Part shown: positions 14,050-24,194 of the stretch, in pieces
Layout of the letters: every line of letters starts with the position of its first letter
How positions within the stretch are numbered: the stretch's first letter is position 1
Source: a bacterium
GTDB lineage: Bacteria; Patescibacteriota; Patescibacteriia; UBA9934
DNA: 37,552 nucleotides
Reading direction: 5' to 3'
Assembly: GCA_027592325.1 (NCBI GenBank)
Contig: JAQCKO010000012.1
Span: 1-37,552, forward strand
Position numbers and translations under genes: made by a program
Notes under the pieces: model-generated
Told to the model about the DNA's origin: nothing
Databases searched by the model: none
What the model saw: only the letters and a program-made list of their open reading frames with translations

Positions 14050-14847
14050 ATGAATGACATCATGCTCCCAGCTCGCGAGCTCTTCTCGCTCGGGCTCATC
14101 CCAATCACAGACGGATTTCTTGGATCGATCATCGTCACCATTTCGATGATTACCTTCTTTTATCTAGCGGCAGGTCGATTCTCTATCGTGCCAACACGCA
14201 TGCAAGCCTTCCTTGAAATGATGTACGAGTATGTGCTCGGGGTGCTTGAAAATGCCTTTCGTTCAAAAGAGCGTGCCGAGAAATTCCTCCCGTTTTTCCT
14301 CACCATGCTCATTTTTCTCACCGTTGCGAATCAATTCACGTTGGTGCCGTTTATTTTTGAACTCACGTATCAAGGCGGTGATCTATTCCGTCAGCCAACC
14401 AGTCACTTCGCGCTGCCGATTGCGCTTTCACTTCTTGTCTTTGTGATTTCGCATATCATGGCCTTCCGAATCTCTCCAATCAAACATTTATCGAATTTCG
14501 TGAATGCGGGACCGCTGCTTAAGGCGAGAAAGCCGATGGATTTTTTTACGGGCGCGATTGAGGCCTTCATTGGCGTATTGAATGTGATTGGAGAGGTGGC
14601 GAAAGTTGTGTCGCTTGCGGCGCGTCTATTTGGAAATATCTTTGCCGGGAATGTGATGGTTGCGGTGATAATTGGGCTCGCCTCATTCACGCAATTCATC
14701 GTGCCGATTCCGTTCATCATTATCAGCGTGTTCTCAGGATTCGTTCAGGCCTTCGTATTCATGCTTTTGTCGATTCAGTATATCGCGATGGCCATTGATG
14801 GAGCGACGCCGGAAAAACACGTCAGTTCACCTAATCTAGTAGCTTAA
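14050..14847 (+). CDS. atpB: ATP synthase Fo subunit a
   Basis: The stator channel subunit that brings ions to the c-ring. The 265 aa have about five to six TM helices. The family signature SLAARLFGNIFAGN (about 193-206) includes the essential Arg, and the C-terminal helix FSGFVQAFVFMLLSIQYIAMA is present. The leader is a 7-bp-phased repeat with no SD. About 330 bp separate it from atpE, which has its own promoter; a REP-like element lies on each side of the gene. Confidence 0.97.
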   Translation: MNDIMLPARELFSLGLIPITDGFLGSIIVTISMITFFYLAAGRFSIVPTRMQAFLEMMYEYVLGVLENAFRSKERAEKFLPFFLTMLIFLTVANQFTLVPFIFELTYQGGDLFRQPTSHFALPIALSLLVFVISHIMAFRISPIKHLSNFVNAGPLLKARKPMDFFTGAIEAFIGVLNVIGEVAKVVSLAARLFGNIFAGNVMVAVIIGLASFTQFIVPIPFIIISVFSGFVQAFVFMLLSIQYIAMAIDGATPEKHVSSPNLVA

Positions 14848-15114
14848 ATCTCCGGTCCTCATTCACCGTAGGTCCAAATACGTTTCATTTTGGTCCTCGG
14901 TTTGCACTACTATTCTCAGTCAACCTGAGCCGTTCTTCTCTTCATAACAGTACGAGGCTCGTCATTTCTGCGAACGATTGGCAGCCAAGGCGGAGCCTGG
15001 TCCGGCTCTGCCGTGGCTTCGCCGGAGAATCCATTGAATTGAAAATCAACAAGAACCGACTCCTACGGGGGTCGGCGCTTCTTTTTCAAAATGCGGTCAA
15101 TCGCGTGCGAACCC
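14848..15114. other. Intergenic region between atpB and atpE
   Basis: No gene seen. It contains REP-like copy B (14962-15032), a short GC hairpin-like segment around CGACTCCTACGGGGGTCGG (15057-15075), and leads into the atpE promoter. Confidence 0.6.
14962..15032 (-). repeat. REP-like element, copy B (right of atpB, inverted)
   Basis: On the minus strand it shares with copy A the blocks AGCCACGGCAGAGCC and GGACCAGGCTCCGCCTTGG, then TTCGCAG and AATGA; it lacks a 7-bp GGGCAGG-type insert. Confidence 0.75.
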
Positions 15115-15143
15115 TTGAACTTTTTTGTTCAATCGTTTACACT
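15115..15143 (+). promoter_or_regulatory. Internal promoter for atpE
   Basis: -35 TTGAAC (15115-15120), a 17-bp spacer, and -10 TACACT (15138-15143). The start near 15150 gives an AT-rich leader of about 29 nt. An extra promoter fits the high copy number of subunit c. Confidence 0.65.
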
Positions 15144-15178
15144 TACGTCGAATTTATTCATTTTCATGTATATTCACT

Positions 15179-15406
15179 ATGGATATCGAAGCTGTACGAC
15201 TTCTCGCTGCTGGCCTTTGTATGGGTCTTGGGGCTATTGGACCTGGTATTGGAGAAGGATTTGTTGGAGGAAAAGCGCTTGAAGCGATTGGGCGCAACCC
15301 GTCTATTTCAGACAAAATCATTCCGAATATGATCGTCGCTATGGCGATTACGGAATCAACGGCGATTTACTCGCTCGTTATTGCCCTTATCATCCTCTTC
15401 GGATAA
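15179..15406 (+). CDS. atpE: ATP synthase Fo subunit c
   Basis: The rotor-ring proteolipid. The 75 aa form a two-helix hairpin with loop GRNP (38-41). Helix 1 carries GPGIGEGFVGGKA with Glu26, and helix 2 carries ITESTAIYSL with Glu59, Ser60, Thr61 and Tyr64. Glu59-Ser60-Thr61 and Tyr64 match the Na+-binding pattern of known Na+ c-rings, and a second carboxylate at the Gln32-equivalent position (Glu26) matches the two-carboxylate rotor described for Fusobacterium. Coupling to Na+ rather than H+ is therefore likely, by inference. The ATG at 15179 gives the expected length; upstream codons are in the leader. Confidence 0.96.
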   Translation: MDIEAVRLLAAGLCMGLGAIGPGIGEGFVGGKALEAIGRNPSISDKIIPNMIVAMAITESTAIYSLVIALIILFG

Positions 15407-15410
15407 TCCT

Positions 15411-15914
15411 ATGGATGCCCTACAGAATCTTGGAATCGACGGATGGGGCATTGTCCTTTACCTAGGAAACTTCGGTCTTCTTATTCTTTTGATGCACCGC
15501 TTTGTTTATCGTCCTCTTGTAAAGATGCTCGATCAGCGACGCGAGACCATTAAAACGAATGTAGAAGAGGCAGAAGAAATGCGAAAAACGCTTGCATCAG
15601 AAAAGGCAGAAGAGGAACAACTCCGTCAGAAACGTGAAGCAGAGCTTGAACAGCGTATTCGTGAGGTAAAAAAGACCGTAAAGGAGCAGGCGAAAACGGT
15701 TTTGCAAGATGCAGAAGTGCAGCGAGAAGCGATTTTAACGCAGGCATCTGTACAAGCAAATCGGACGATTGATGGTGTGCTTTCTGAGGCAGAAGCAGAG
15801 ACAAAAAAACGCATTAAAACCGTTGCGCTTGCGGTTTTAGACGGAGGTGTTTCTGAAGCAGATGTAGAAAAAAGCGTTTCTGAAAGCTGGAAGCGCCTTG
15901 TGAAAGAAGTCTAG
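15411..15914 (+). CDS. atpF: ATP synthase Fo subunit b
   Basis: The peripheral stalk subunit. The 167 aa have one N-terminal TM helix (about 10-30, IVLYLGNFGLLILLMHRFVY) followed by a long, highly charged coiled coil (about 45-160). FVYRPLVKMLDQRRETI is the typical post-TM segment. It begins 4 nt after the atpE stop; the ATG at 15411 is preferred to the longer frame overlapping atpE. Confidence 0.95.
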   Translation: MDALQNLGIDGWGIVLYLGNFGLLILLMHRFVYRPLVKMLDQRRETIKTNVEEAEEMRKTLASEKAEEEQLRQKREAELEQRIREVKKTVKEQAKTVLQDAEVQREAILTQASVQANRTIDGVLSEAEAETKKRIKTVALAVLDGGVSEADVEKSVSESWKRLVKEV

Positions 15915-15917
15915 GCT

Positions 15918-16511
15918 ATGGTGACAAATCTCTTCGCAGCTATGATTCGTGATGTCATGCAGGCGTCAGAAACGGCAGATTTCTTTAAGAAAGGAGCGAG
16001 CGATCGAAAGAAAACGCTTCGCGCAGCGCTTGGTCCCGACTACCCTGAGGCAATGATCGACTATATCGCCGAGGTGAAAGGGGAAGATTTTGCGCGTGCG
16101 GCAGCGCCCATTGTTGAGCTTGCTGCTTCTCGTCAATCATTGATCGTTGCAGCTCCGCGCCTAGCAAAAGAAGAGAATGGGTTTCTTGTCGCTGCTTCAA
16201 AAGCGCTACGCGGCGGTATCAAAGAACGCGGCGAAAATCATCTTGGGCGTGAGTTGAATCGAATTGAAGAAGCAGGCGGTTCGTACAAAGAAGCGTTTCA
16301 ACGCGAGGTGAGTGGCTTGCTGCTTGCTTGTGAAGGGAAAGATCTTCCAATATTGCAACTTGCGCGAACGCTTGAGGACGAAGAGTTCGCTGGATATCAT
16401 GTGACAGTCCAGAGCGATTTACTTGGCGGAGCAAGGCTTTTCAAAGAAGGAGAAGTGTATGACGACAGCTGGCGAGGCCGACTAACCAAGGTACTAAATG
16501 CCATCAATTAA
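15918..16511 (+). CDS. atpH: ATP synthase F1 subunit delta
   Basis: Links the top of F1 to the b stalk. The sequence is divergent. The 197 aa have a helical N-terminal part and a C-terminal end (VTVQSDLLGGARLFKEGEVYDDSWRGRLTKVLNAI) that matches the delta signature (GG...G....D.S..G.L..L). The position between b and alpha confirms the call. It starts 3 nt after atpF and overlaps the longest atpA frame by 14 nt. Confidence 0.9.
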   Translation: MVTNLFAAMIRDVMQASETADFFKKGASDRKKTLRAALGPDYPEAMIDYIAEVKGEDFARAAAPIVELAASRQSLIVAAPRLAKEENGFLVAASKALRGGIKERGENHLGRELNRIEEAGGSYKEAFQREVSGLLLACEGKDLPILQLARTLEDEEFAGYHVTVQSDLLGGARLFKEGEVYDDSWRGRLTKVLNAIN

Positions 16512-18018
16512 CGATATGAGTGACTCACTGAATCAATTTTTTGCCTCATTCGATGCGGCGCTTCAACAAGAAGCGGGTGCAGAGAAGAAAAAAGGCGGTA
16601 TTGTGCGATCGGTAAAAGATGGCGTGGTGCATGTTTATGGACTGCTTGACCTGAAAATGGGAGAAGTTATTGTCATAGAAGAAGCGAATATACGCGCACT
16701 TGTGATGCAACTTGAGGGACGGAATACCTATGCTGTACAGCTTGAAGCATCGCTTGAAGTTAAAGAAGGGCAACGCGTTTCTTCAACCGGAGAGTTTCTT
16801 GGCATTCGTGTGAGTGACGATCTTCTTGGACGTGTGGTGAATCCACTTGGACGGCCAGAGGATGGAAAAGGCGTCGTAGCCGCTGAAGGAACGTTTATGC
16901 CACTTGAGCGTATTGCACCTGGTGTGATGACACGTGAGCCTGTTTCTGAGCCGGTACAGACAGGAATTCTCTCTATTGATTCAATGATTCCTGTTGGACG
17001 CGGACAACGTGAGCTGATTATCGGAGACCGCCAAACAGGAAAAACTGCGGTGGCAATCGATACTATTCTGAATCAAAAAGATCAGAATATGATTTGTATT
17101 TACGTTTCCTGCGGGCAGCGTGAAGCAAATACCGCGAGCGTCATGCGAAAACTCGAAGAAGAGGGTGCAATGTCGTATTCGATTATTGTTTCTGCGGGGG
17201 CGTCTTCGCCTGCGGTGATGCAATTCCTCGCGCCATATGCGGGAGCAGCGATTGGAGAATATTTCATGGAGCGTGGACGTGATGTGCTCGTTATCTATGA
17301 TGATCTTTCTAAGCATGCGGTTGCTTACCGCGAACTCTCCCTCCTTCTTCGCCGTCCACCAGGGCGTGAAGCGTATCCGGGAGATGTGTTCTTCCTTCAT
17401 TCACGCCTTTTGGAACGTGCGGCGCGCCTGAATAAAGAAAATGGTGGAGGAAGTCTTACCGCACTTCCGATTATCGAAACACAGGCGAATGACGTTTCAG
17501 CGTATATTCCAACGAATGTCATTTCGATTACCGATGGGCAAATCTTCCTTGAATCAGATTTGTTCTATAGCGGTGTGCGCCCGGCGATCAATATTGGTGT
17601 CTCAGTATCGCGCGTTGGAGGGGCAGCGCAAACGCATATCATGAAGAAAGTGTCAGGATCGGCAAAACTCGATCTTGCACAGTATTACGAGCTTGCCGCG
17701 TTCAGCCAATTCGCAAGTGAGCTTGATGAAGCAACCAAGAAACAACTTACACGCGGTGAACGCGTGGTAGAAGCCATGAAGCAGGCAGAAAATGCGCCGT
17801 ATCGTTTGTGGCAAGAAGTTTGTGTTTTGCGCGCCGCAACGGGTGGATTCCTCGATCAGGTACCGGTTGGTGATGTTAAAAAGACACTGACTGCAATGCT
17901 TCAGATGATTGAAGCGGAACATGGCGATATTGTGACGGCGATAATGACAGAGAAGAAGTATACCGATGAAATCAAGGGTAGCCTTGATGAAATTCTTAAG
18001 ACCGTTTTAACGGCATAA
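16498..18018 (+). CDS. atpA: ATP synthase F1 subunit alpha
   Basis: The non-catalytic nucleotide-binding subunit. The 506 aa have the N-terminal beta-barrel (GGIVRSVKDGVVHVYGL), Walker A GDRQTGKT near 177-184, VIYDDLSKHAVAYRELSLLLRRPPGREAYPGDVF, and the alpha signature with PAINIGVSVSRVGGAAQ near 361-377. Two starts are possible: ATG at 16498 (overlapping atpH) or ATG at 16516, 4 nt after the atpH stop; sequence alone does not decide between them. Confidence 0.97.
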   Translation: MPSINDMSDSLNQFFASFDAALQQEAGAEKKKGGIVRSVKDGVVHVYGLLDLKMGEVIVIEEANIRALVMQLEGRNTYAVQLEASLEVKEGQRVSSTGEFLGIRVSDDLLGRVVNPLGRPEDGKGVVAAEGTFMPLERIAPGVMTREPVSEPVQTGILSIDSMIPVGRGQRELIIGDRQTGKTAVAIDTILNQKDQNMICIYVSCGQREANTASVMRKLEEEGAMSYSIIVSAGASSPAVMQFLAPYAGAAIGEYFMERGRDVLVIYDDLSKHAVAYRELSLLLRRPPGREAYPGDVFFLHSRLLERAARLNKENGGGSLTALPIIETQANDVSAYIPTNVISITDGQIFLESDLFYSGVRPAINIGVSVSRVGGAAQTHIMKKVSGSAKLDLAQYYELAAFSQFASELDEATKKQLTRGERVVEAMKQAENAPYRLWQEVCVLRAATGGFLDQVPVGDVKKTLTAMLQMIEAEHGDIVTAIMTEKKYTDEIKGSLDEILKTVLTA

Positions 18019-18019
18019 C

Positions 18020-20359
<2,340 letters not shown>

Positions 20360-20369
20360 AGACAAAATT

Positions 20370-20768
20370 ATGAATAGCCTCAATGTCACCTTACGCACAC
20401 CACTGAAAACGCTTTTTGATAGCGAGGCTGATTCAGTTCGATTAAAAACCGACCTAGGACGCATGGAGATTTTGCCGGGCCATGCGACGCTGGTCGGATC
20501 GATTCTGTATTCGAAAGTGTACATTCGGCACGGTGGAACTGAAGAGGCATTTGTGGTGCGTCAGGGAAGTGTATCAGTCGATGAAGCAGGCAATGTCGCG
20601 GTACTTGTCATGGACGCAGATAAAGAAGCTGAACTTAGTATTGAGTCGATGGAAGAATATTTGCGGCTGATTGCTGAGCAGCTTGAGAATCCGGAAGCGC
20701 TGAATAGCTATCAACGAACATTCCTCGAGGAGCAGCGCCAGGCGCTTCAAGAAGCGATGAGTGGATGA
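20370..20768 (+). CDS. atpC: ATP synthase F1 subunit epsilon
   Basis: The inhibitory central-stalk subunit. The 132 aa have an N-terminal beta-sandwich (LRTPLKTLFDSEADSVRLKTDLGRMEILPGHATLVG is the classic start) and a two-helix C-terminal domain (about 90-130). It is the last gene of the operon, 29 nt after atpD, and is followed directly by a terminator. Confidence 0.95.
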   Translation: MNSLNVTLRTPLKTLFDSEADSVRLKTDLGRMEILPGHATLVGSILYSKVYIRHGGTEEAFVVRQGSVSVDEAGNVAVLVMDADKEAELSIESMEEYLRLIAEQLENPEALNSYQRTFLEEQRQALQEAMSG

Positions 20769-20795
20769 AAAGGTCCCCGAAAGGGGGCTTTTTGA
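20769..20795 (+). terminator. Terminator of the ATP synthase operon
   Basis: TCCCC, loop GAAA, GGGG(G)C and then TTTTT, located directly after the atpC stop. Confidence 0.8.
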
Positions 20796-20818
20796 TATTA
20801 TACGATCGGAGGAGACGA

Positions 20819-21091
20819 GTGCAGATTGTCTACATAGTTGTCCTAACTAGCGGCATGATAGGCACGGCTGTTGTCTATCTCTGGCTTGAGATGATTCATT
20901 ACAACACGAAGGACACACCATCACCCAAGGCTCTGCCAGTTGTGCTGCATCATAATCCTGTGGAAGAGGAAGAGGAAGAGGAAGAGGAAGAGGAAGAGGA
21001 AGAGGAAGAGGAAGAAACCGCTGTGCTGTTTTTTCTGAGCGATGGTCGTGTAACACCAGCGCCGATGGAAGCATGTCAAGCATCAAAGTAG
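20819..21091 (+). CDS. Membrane-anchored orphan protein with an 18-residue poly-Glu tract (90 aa)
   Basis: Family not recognised. The GTG start at 20819 is preceded by a strong SD (GGAGGAG, 5 nt spacing). An N-terminal hydrophobic segment (about 2-25, IVYIVVLTSGMIGTAVVYLWL) should anchor the protein, followed by a short region, 18 consecutive Glu (codons 20963-21016), and a short tail (AVLFFLSDGRVTPAPMEACQ). The Glu tract is encoded by eight perfect copies of GAAGAG plus GAAGAA, so slippage would change its length in frame. A -10-like TATTAT lies just after the ATP operon terminator; no good -35 was seen. Confidence 0.7.
   Translation: MQIVYIVVLTSGMIGTAVVYLWLEMIHYNTKDTPSPKALPVVLHHNPVEEEEEEEEEEEEEEEEEETAVLFFLSDGRVTPAPMEACQASK
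20963..21010 (+). repeat. Hexanucleotide microsatellite (GAAGAG)8
   Basis: Eight perfect tandem copies inside the small membrane-protein gene, encoding Glu-Glu repeats. Length change by one unit keeps the reading frame. Confidence 0.95.
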
Positions 21092-21096
21092 TACGC

Positions 21097-21125
21097 TTGA
21101 CAAAGGAGCGAAATAGGCGTAAACT
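21097..21125 (+). promoter_or_regulatory. Promoter of the 111-aa orphan gene
   Basis: -35 TTGACA (21097-21102), a 17-bp spacer, and -10 TAAACT (21120-21125). The start near 21132 gives a leader of about 32 nt. Confidence 0.8.
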
Positions 21126-21163
21126 TGCTTGTTCGCTGCATAAAGTGGCGGAGGGAGGATCGT

Positions 21164-21499
21164 ATGGGGAATGGAGTTTGGGGAGTGCGTTTGGGCGTCA
21201 TCGATATTGCCGATGAGACGCCGAAGATGACCACGGCTGTGTTCGCACAGATGCTCCGGGAGGGGCTCAGCTATGCCGGTCTCGACCCGACCATGCTAAG
21301 CACGCTCCGCGACTGGGCACGCCGGCAGGTCGCCGAGCTCTACGGCGCCGGGGCCGACGTGCAGTACCGAACGGACCGTGACATCAAGGAAGGGCTTGTG
21401 CTCGTCTGGTTCACGGTCTGTCTCAACGAGCGGACCATACTCGAGCTCTGCTCGAATGGTGAAGTGCGTGACCTTCGGGAGGGGGCGTGCGCTGCCTAA
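21164..21499 (+). CDS. Orphan GC-rich protein, unknown function (111 aa)
   Basis: No family recognised. It is a soluble alpha/beta-looking protein (MGNGVWGVRLGVIDIADE start, a helix LSTLRDWARRQVAELYG, and strands LVLVWFTVCLNERTILELCS) ending GACAA. The ATG at 21164 has SD GGAGG 5 nt upstream; frames opening at 21125 are upstream of the predicted transcript start. It is GC-rich relative to the ATP operon. Its neighbour at 21628 also ends in CAA (GTCAA). Confidence 0.75.
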   Translation: MGNGVWGVRLGVIDIADETPKMTTAVFAQMLREGLSYAGLDPTMLSTLRDWARRQVAELYGAGADVQYRTDRDIKEGLVLVWFTVCLNERTILELCSNGEVRDLREGACAA

Positions 21500-21523
21500 C
21501 CTTCCGGGTAGAACCGCTGCCCG

Positions 21524-21567
21524 CTCATGGCTCGCTCATTCGCGTCGGCGAGGGGGCGAGTCTTTTA
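21524..21567 (+). terminator. Probable terminator of the 111-aa orphan gene
   Basis: CTCGC (in TGGCTCGCTC) can pair with GCGAG, extended by outer CTC/GAG, and is followed by TCTTTTAC. It is moderate in strength. Confidence 0.45.
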
Positions 21568-21569
21568 CT

Positions 21570-21598
21570 TGACAATGCGGTATAGTTGACATAGGGTG
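21570..21598 (+). promoter_or_regulatory. Promoter of the 121-aa orphan gene
   Basis: -35 TTGACA (21570-21575), a 17-bp spacer, and -10 TAGGGT (21593-21598). The start near 21605 lies after the in-frame ATG at 21601, which argues for the TTG start at 21628. Confidence 0.7.
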
Positions 21599-21627
21599 AT
21601 ATGTCACTCGTTGACAGGAGGTGTTCA

Positions 21628-21993
21628 TTGATTGAGATTGTTGAAGTAAACCCCAAAGAAAATGGTGCACCGCTATACCGGGACCTTCGTGGCCTAATTC
21701 GGGATGCATCGCGACGCCTTCAATTTGTCGGCGTGACGGTGGCGGTTGGGTTGCGCGGAATGCGCACTCTAGCAGAAGCCGACATGCTCAGCAGCTCCCT
21801 GACTGAAGAACTCCGCAGGCTTTGCGGAAAGCGTACCGTTCGTATTGTTGTGCACTTTGCTTCGCGCGAGGCGGTGGTGTACCAGAACGGCAAGGTTGTC
21901 GCAGCGATTGGAGTGAAGGGGCCCGCCAGGTGTATCTACTACCGTTCGGGAGTGGCCGAGCTTCCTCTCTTCAGGGGGACGTGTGCCGCGTGA
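21628..21993 (+). CDS. Orphan protein, unknown function (121 aa, TTG start)
   Basis: No family recognised. The start is taken as TTG at 21628 because AGGAGG (21616-21621) lies 6 nt upstream and the promoter places the transcript start downstream of the ATG at 21601. The product has an N-terminal strand (IEIVEV), a helical middle (LYRDLRGLIRDASRRL and LSSSLTEELRRLCG) and later strands (VRIVVHFASREAVVYQNGKVVAAIGV), ending RGTCAA. No signal or TM segment is visible. It is a separate transcription unit with its own terminator. Confidence 0.72.
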   Translation: MIEIVEVNPKENGAPLYRDLRGLIRDASRRLQFVGVTVAVGLRGMRTLAEADMLSSSLTEELRRLCGKRTVRIVVHFASREAVVYQNGKVVAAIGVKGPARCIYYRSGVAELPLFRGTCAA

Positions 21994-22018
21994 TCGTATG
22001 GTCGCTCGCTCGACCACA

Positions 22019-22053
22019 GGCCCAAAATCGCAGACGGCGATGGCGGGCTTTTT
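22019..22053 (+). terminator. Terminator of the 121-aa orphan gene
   Basis: GCCC..TCGC pairs with GGCGA..GGGC, followed by TTTTTT (about 22019-22053). Confidence 0.7.
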
Positions 22054-22086
22054 TCATGCAAAAACTGACCCAGAAGGGCCAGCTAT

Positions 22087-22638
22087 TTATGCCGCTTTTT
22101 TTCCTCGCTCAGGCTTGTGAAATTGAATGGTCAATTCTTCAACTTCTTCCCTTCGTTGCTCGATGTCTGCGAGCAATTCTTGACGCAAGTTTTTTGATAC
22201 AAGATCGAGCCGAGCAGCTTCTGTTTTTTTATGTCGAATCCATTGTTTCAGAGTAATTTGCTTAAATCGCAACGCGCGTAATTCCTGCATATCCCTGTCG
22301 CGGATTCGATCGTTGTCGTGCAAATCAGTTTCTAATTCATCCGTAAATCGCTCAATGTCATGAAGTGCTTCAAGGACAATGCGTTTATTTTCGATTCGTG
22401 GACGAATGTTTTCAACGACAGGAAGCAATTGCCGAATGACGTCTTGATCAAAATGTCGATCGCCGACATCATCCACTTGTTCAAATCGATGAAAAACTTC
22501 GGCACCATATTTTTCAACGGCTTCAAGCTCATCAGGCGTAACTTGTAATTGCTCTAACACTTCTTGGTATCCGAGACGTCTTTTACCATCAGGTGAGTCT
22601 ATTGGCGTGACTTCAGGAAATCCACGTTCATTATTCAT
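22087..22638 (-). CDS. Coiled-coil orphan protein (183 aa)
   Basis: No family recognised. From the ATG at 22636-22638 (MNNERGFPEVTP) the protein is highly charged and almost entirely helical, with coiled-coil-like stretches (EVLEQLQVTPDELEAVEKYGAEVF, ELRALRFKQITLKQWIRHKKTEAARLDLVSKNLRQELLADIEQRREEVEELTIQ) and a basic end (HKPERGKKAA). The longer frame from 22728 would cross the promoter: -35 TTGTCA (22671-22676) and -10 TATCAT (22647-22652) end 8 nt before the ATG, so it is probably leaderless. Confidence 0.75.
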   Translation of the reverse strand: MNNERGFPEVTPIDSPDGKRRLGYQEVLEQLQVTPDELEAVEKYGAEVFHRFEQVDDVGDRHFDQDVIRQLLPVVENIRPRIENKRIVLEALHDIERFTDELETDLHDNDRIRDRDMQELRALRFKQITLKQWIRHKKTEAARLDLVSKNLRQELLADIEQRREEVEELTIQFHKPERGKKAA

Positions 22639-22646
22639 ATACAAGC

Positions 22647-22676
22647 ATGATATCAGGCATAGCGATATATTGACAA
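22647..22676 (-). promoter_or_regulatory. Promoter of the coiled-coil gene
   Basis: Minus strand: -35 TTGTCA (22671-22676), an 18-bp spacer, and -10 TATCAT (22647-22652). The predicted start is within about 2 nt of the ATG. Confidence 0.55.
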
Positions 22677-22720
22677 AAATGCTTTCGAACGTTACAATCC
22701 CCCCACATTTTGCCAAACAA

Positions 22721-22795
22721 GGCCCCATCGTCTAGTGGTTAGGACGCTAGGTTTTCATCCTGGAAGCGGGAGTTCGATTCTCCCTGGGGTCACCA
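22721..22795 (+). tRNA. tRNA-Glu (anticodon UUC)
   Basis: A 75-nt cloverleaf with acceptor GGCCCCA pairing TGGGGTC, D arm TCTAGTGGTTAGGA, anticodon stem CTAGG/CCTGG with loop TTTTCAT (anticodon TTC), and T arm CGGGAGTTCGATTCTCCCT or close to it. CCA is encoded at 22793-22795. It is followed by a terminator. Confidence 0.97.
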
Positions 22796-22797
22796 AT

Positions 22798-22824
22798 AAA
22801 CCCGCAGTTTATTTCTGCGGGTTT
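22798..22824 (+). terminator. Terminator after tRNA-Glu
   Basis: AAACCCGCAG (22798-22807) pairs with CTGCGGGTTT (22815-22824) around the loop TTTATTT; the tail is weakly T-rich. Confidence 0.75.
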
Positions 22825-22844
22825 GTTGTGTAATATGGTCATAT

Positions 22845-24194
22845 ATGGAATTTGAAAAACCACGACCAGAAGTAGAAGACTATCATTCAGTAGACCCGCT
22901 CGAGACGAAAGATTCTCAATATGAAATGGCTCTCGATTTCATGATTGAAATGGCGCTTATTGAGCATGCAAGCCGTGTGAACGCCGGAAATAATGCTGTT
23001 ATTCTTGAACTCAAACTTAAACATATAGGAGACGAATTTCGGCAGTTTTTAGAAGGTAAAGGACTCAGCCCCGATGATCTATCTCATAAAGCTGTCAAAA
23101 TGTTAAAGGTGTATGAACCTGGTCGAGGTAGAAGAGAATTTGAAAATCATCAAGCAATTTGGGAGGCAGTGGAGAAAAAAGGAGATGAATATACTGGTGC
23201 ACGCGTTCCACGTCCGGTGTTTTTCCGCGATTTACGGTTAAGCGGTCCAGCACAGAAGGGAATTGAAGCATTTGGCCTTTCTGCGAGAGAGAATGTTGAG
23301 GTCATTATGATGGACTTTGTAGAAGGAGAAGATCTAGCGACGGCATTGTTTCGAGAAGTTCTTGCCTGCAAGCGTCCTGATGCATATAGCAATGCAGATG
23401 AATTAAAAGGACGAAGTCATGAGAGTCTCTTAAATGAAATTCAGGGATTATTTGCCTTTGAGCGTCCAGCGGGAAAGTCAAGAAACGAAGCGGAGAGGCA
23501 ATTCGAAGCGCGGAAAGTAGCGAATAGAAATGCCAGCATGCTCTACACATTTTTACGTAAAAATGGGTTTGTCATGCACCCTGATATTTTGAAACGATTA
23601 CAAGAAGGGGTCGATGCTATGCATGCTTCAGGTTGGCATCATAGGGATTTGCATGAACGAAATGTCATGGTGAACGGTAATATTCGTGCAGATGTAGATG
23701 TAAATACGACTCCATCGGTGCATATGATTGACTTCGATACGGCAGTCAATGCACGCGTTGTATTTGGTGATGTGTATCAGCAAGGTGGAAGGCGCTACAT
23801 GCAAGATGAAACTATCCTCAGAGTTTTGTCTCCATTAACTGAAAGTCTTGATGATGAAAGGAAGCGTATAGAAAAAGCTGATAAAGATGCGTACACAAAA
23901 CGTCTTGAGCGCCTTGCACAGGGAAGTGCGAAAGAGTTTATTGAACAAGCAGTTGCATATATTGAAAATGGTGATACACAGCTTCGATTGACCGCATTAT
24001 ACAGGCAGGTTACCGGCCCAGCCAAGTTTGAAAAATTCGCTGCATTTCTTCTGGCGGCAAAAGAAAAGGGGGCAATTGATAGTAATGATATTTCAACATT
24101 TATTGCGTCAAAACGCGAGCAGGCACAGGGCTATAGATCTCAGCCATTGCTGCCTTGGGAGCGTAATGGTTTTGCAAAAATCGCTAAATTGTAA
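22845..24194 (+). CDS. Protein-kinase-fold protein (HRD/DFD motifs), unknown substrate
   Basis: The 449-aa protein has an eukaryotic-like/aminoglycoside-type kinase core. The catalytic loop HRDLHERN lies near 266-273 (Asp base, Asn metal ligand), the metal loop MIDFDTA near 294-300 (DFD in place of DFG), a hinge-like VEVIMMDFVEGEDL near 150, and a candidate ATP-anchoring Lys in HKAVKMLKVYEPG near 85-90 with a Glu-bearing helix (REFENHQAIWE) after it. A helical C-terminal extension (about 325-449) is unassigned. The substrate could be protein or a small molecule. A -10 TAATAT (22831-22836) ends 8 nt before the ATG, so the mRNA is probably leaderless. Confidence 0.75.
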   Translation: MEFEKPRPEVEDYHSVDPLETKDSQYEMALDFMIEMALIEHASRVNAGNNAVILELKLKHIGDEFRQFLEGKGLSPDDLSHKAVKMLKVYEPGRGRREFENHQAIWEAVEKKGDEYTGARVPRPVFFRDLRLSGPAQKGIEAFGLSARENVEVIMMDFVEGEDLATALFREVLACKRPDAYSNADELKGRSHESLLNEIQGLFAFERPAGKSRNEAERQFEARKVANRNASMLYTFLRKNGFVMHPDILKRLQEGVDAMHASGWHHRDLHERNVMVNGNIRADVDVNTTPSVHMIDFDTAVNARVVFGDVYQQGGRRYMQDETILRVLSPLTESLDDERKRIEKADKDAYTKRLERLAQGSAKEFIEQAVAYIENGDTQLRLTALYRQVTGPAKFEKFAAFLLAAKEKGAIDSNDISTFIASKREQAQGYRSQPLLPWERNGFAKIAKL

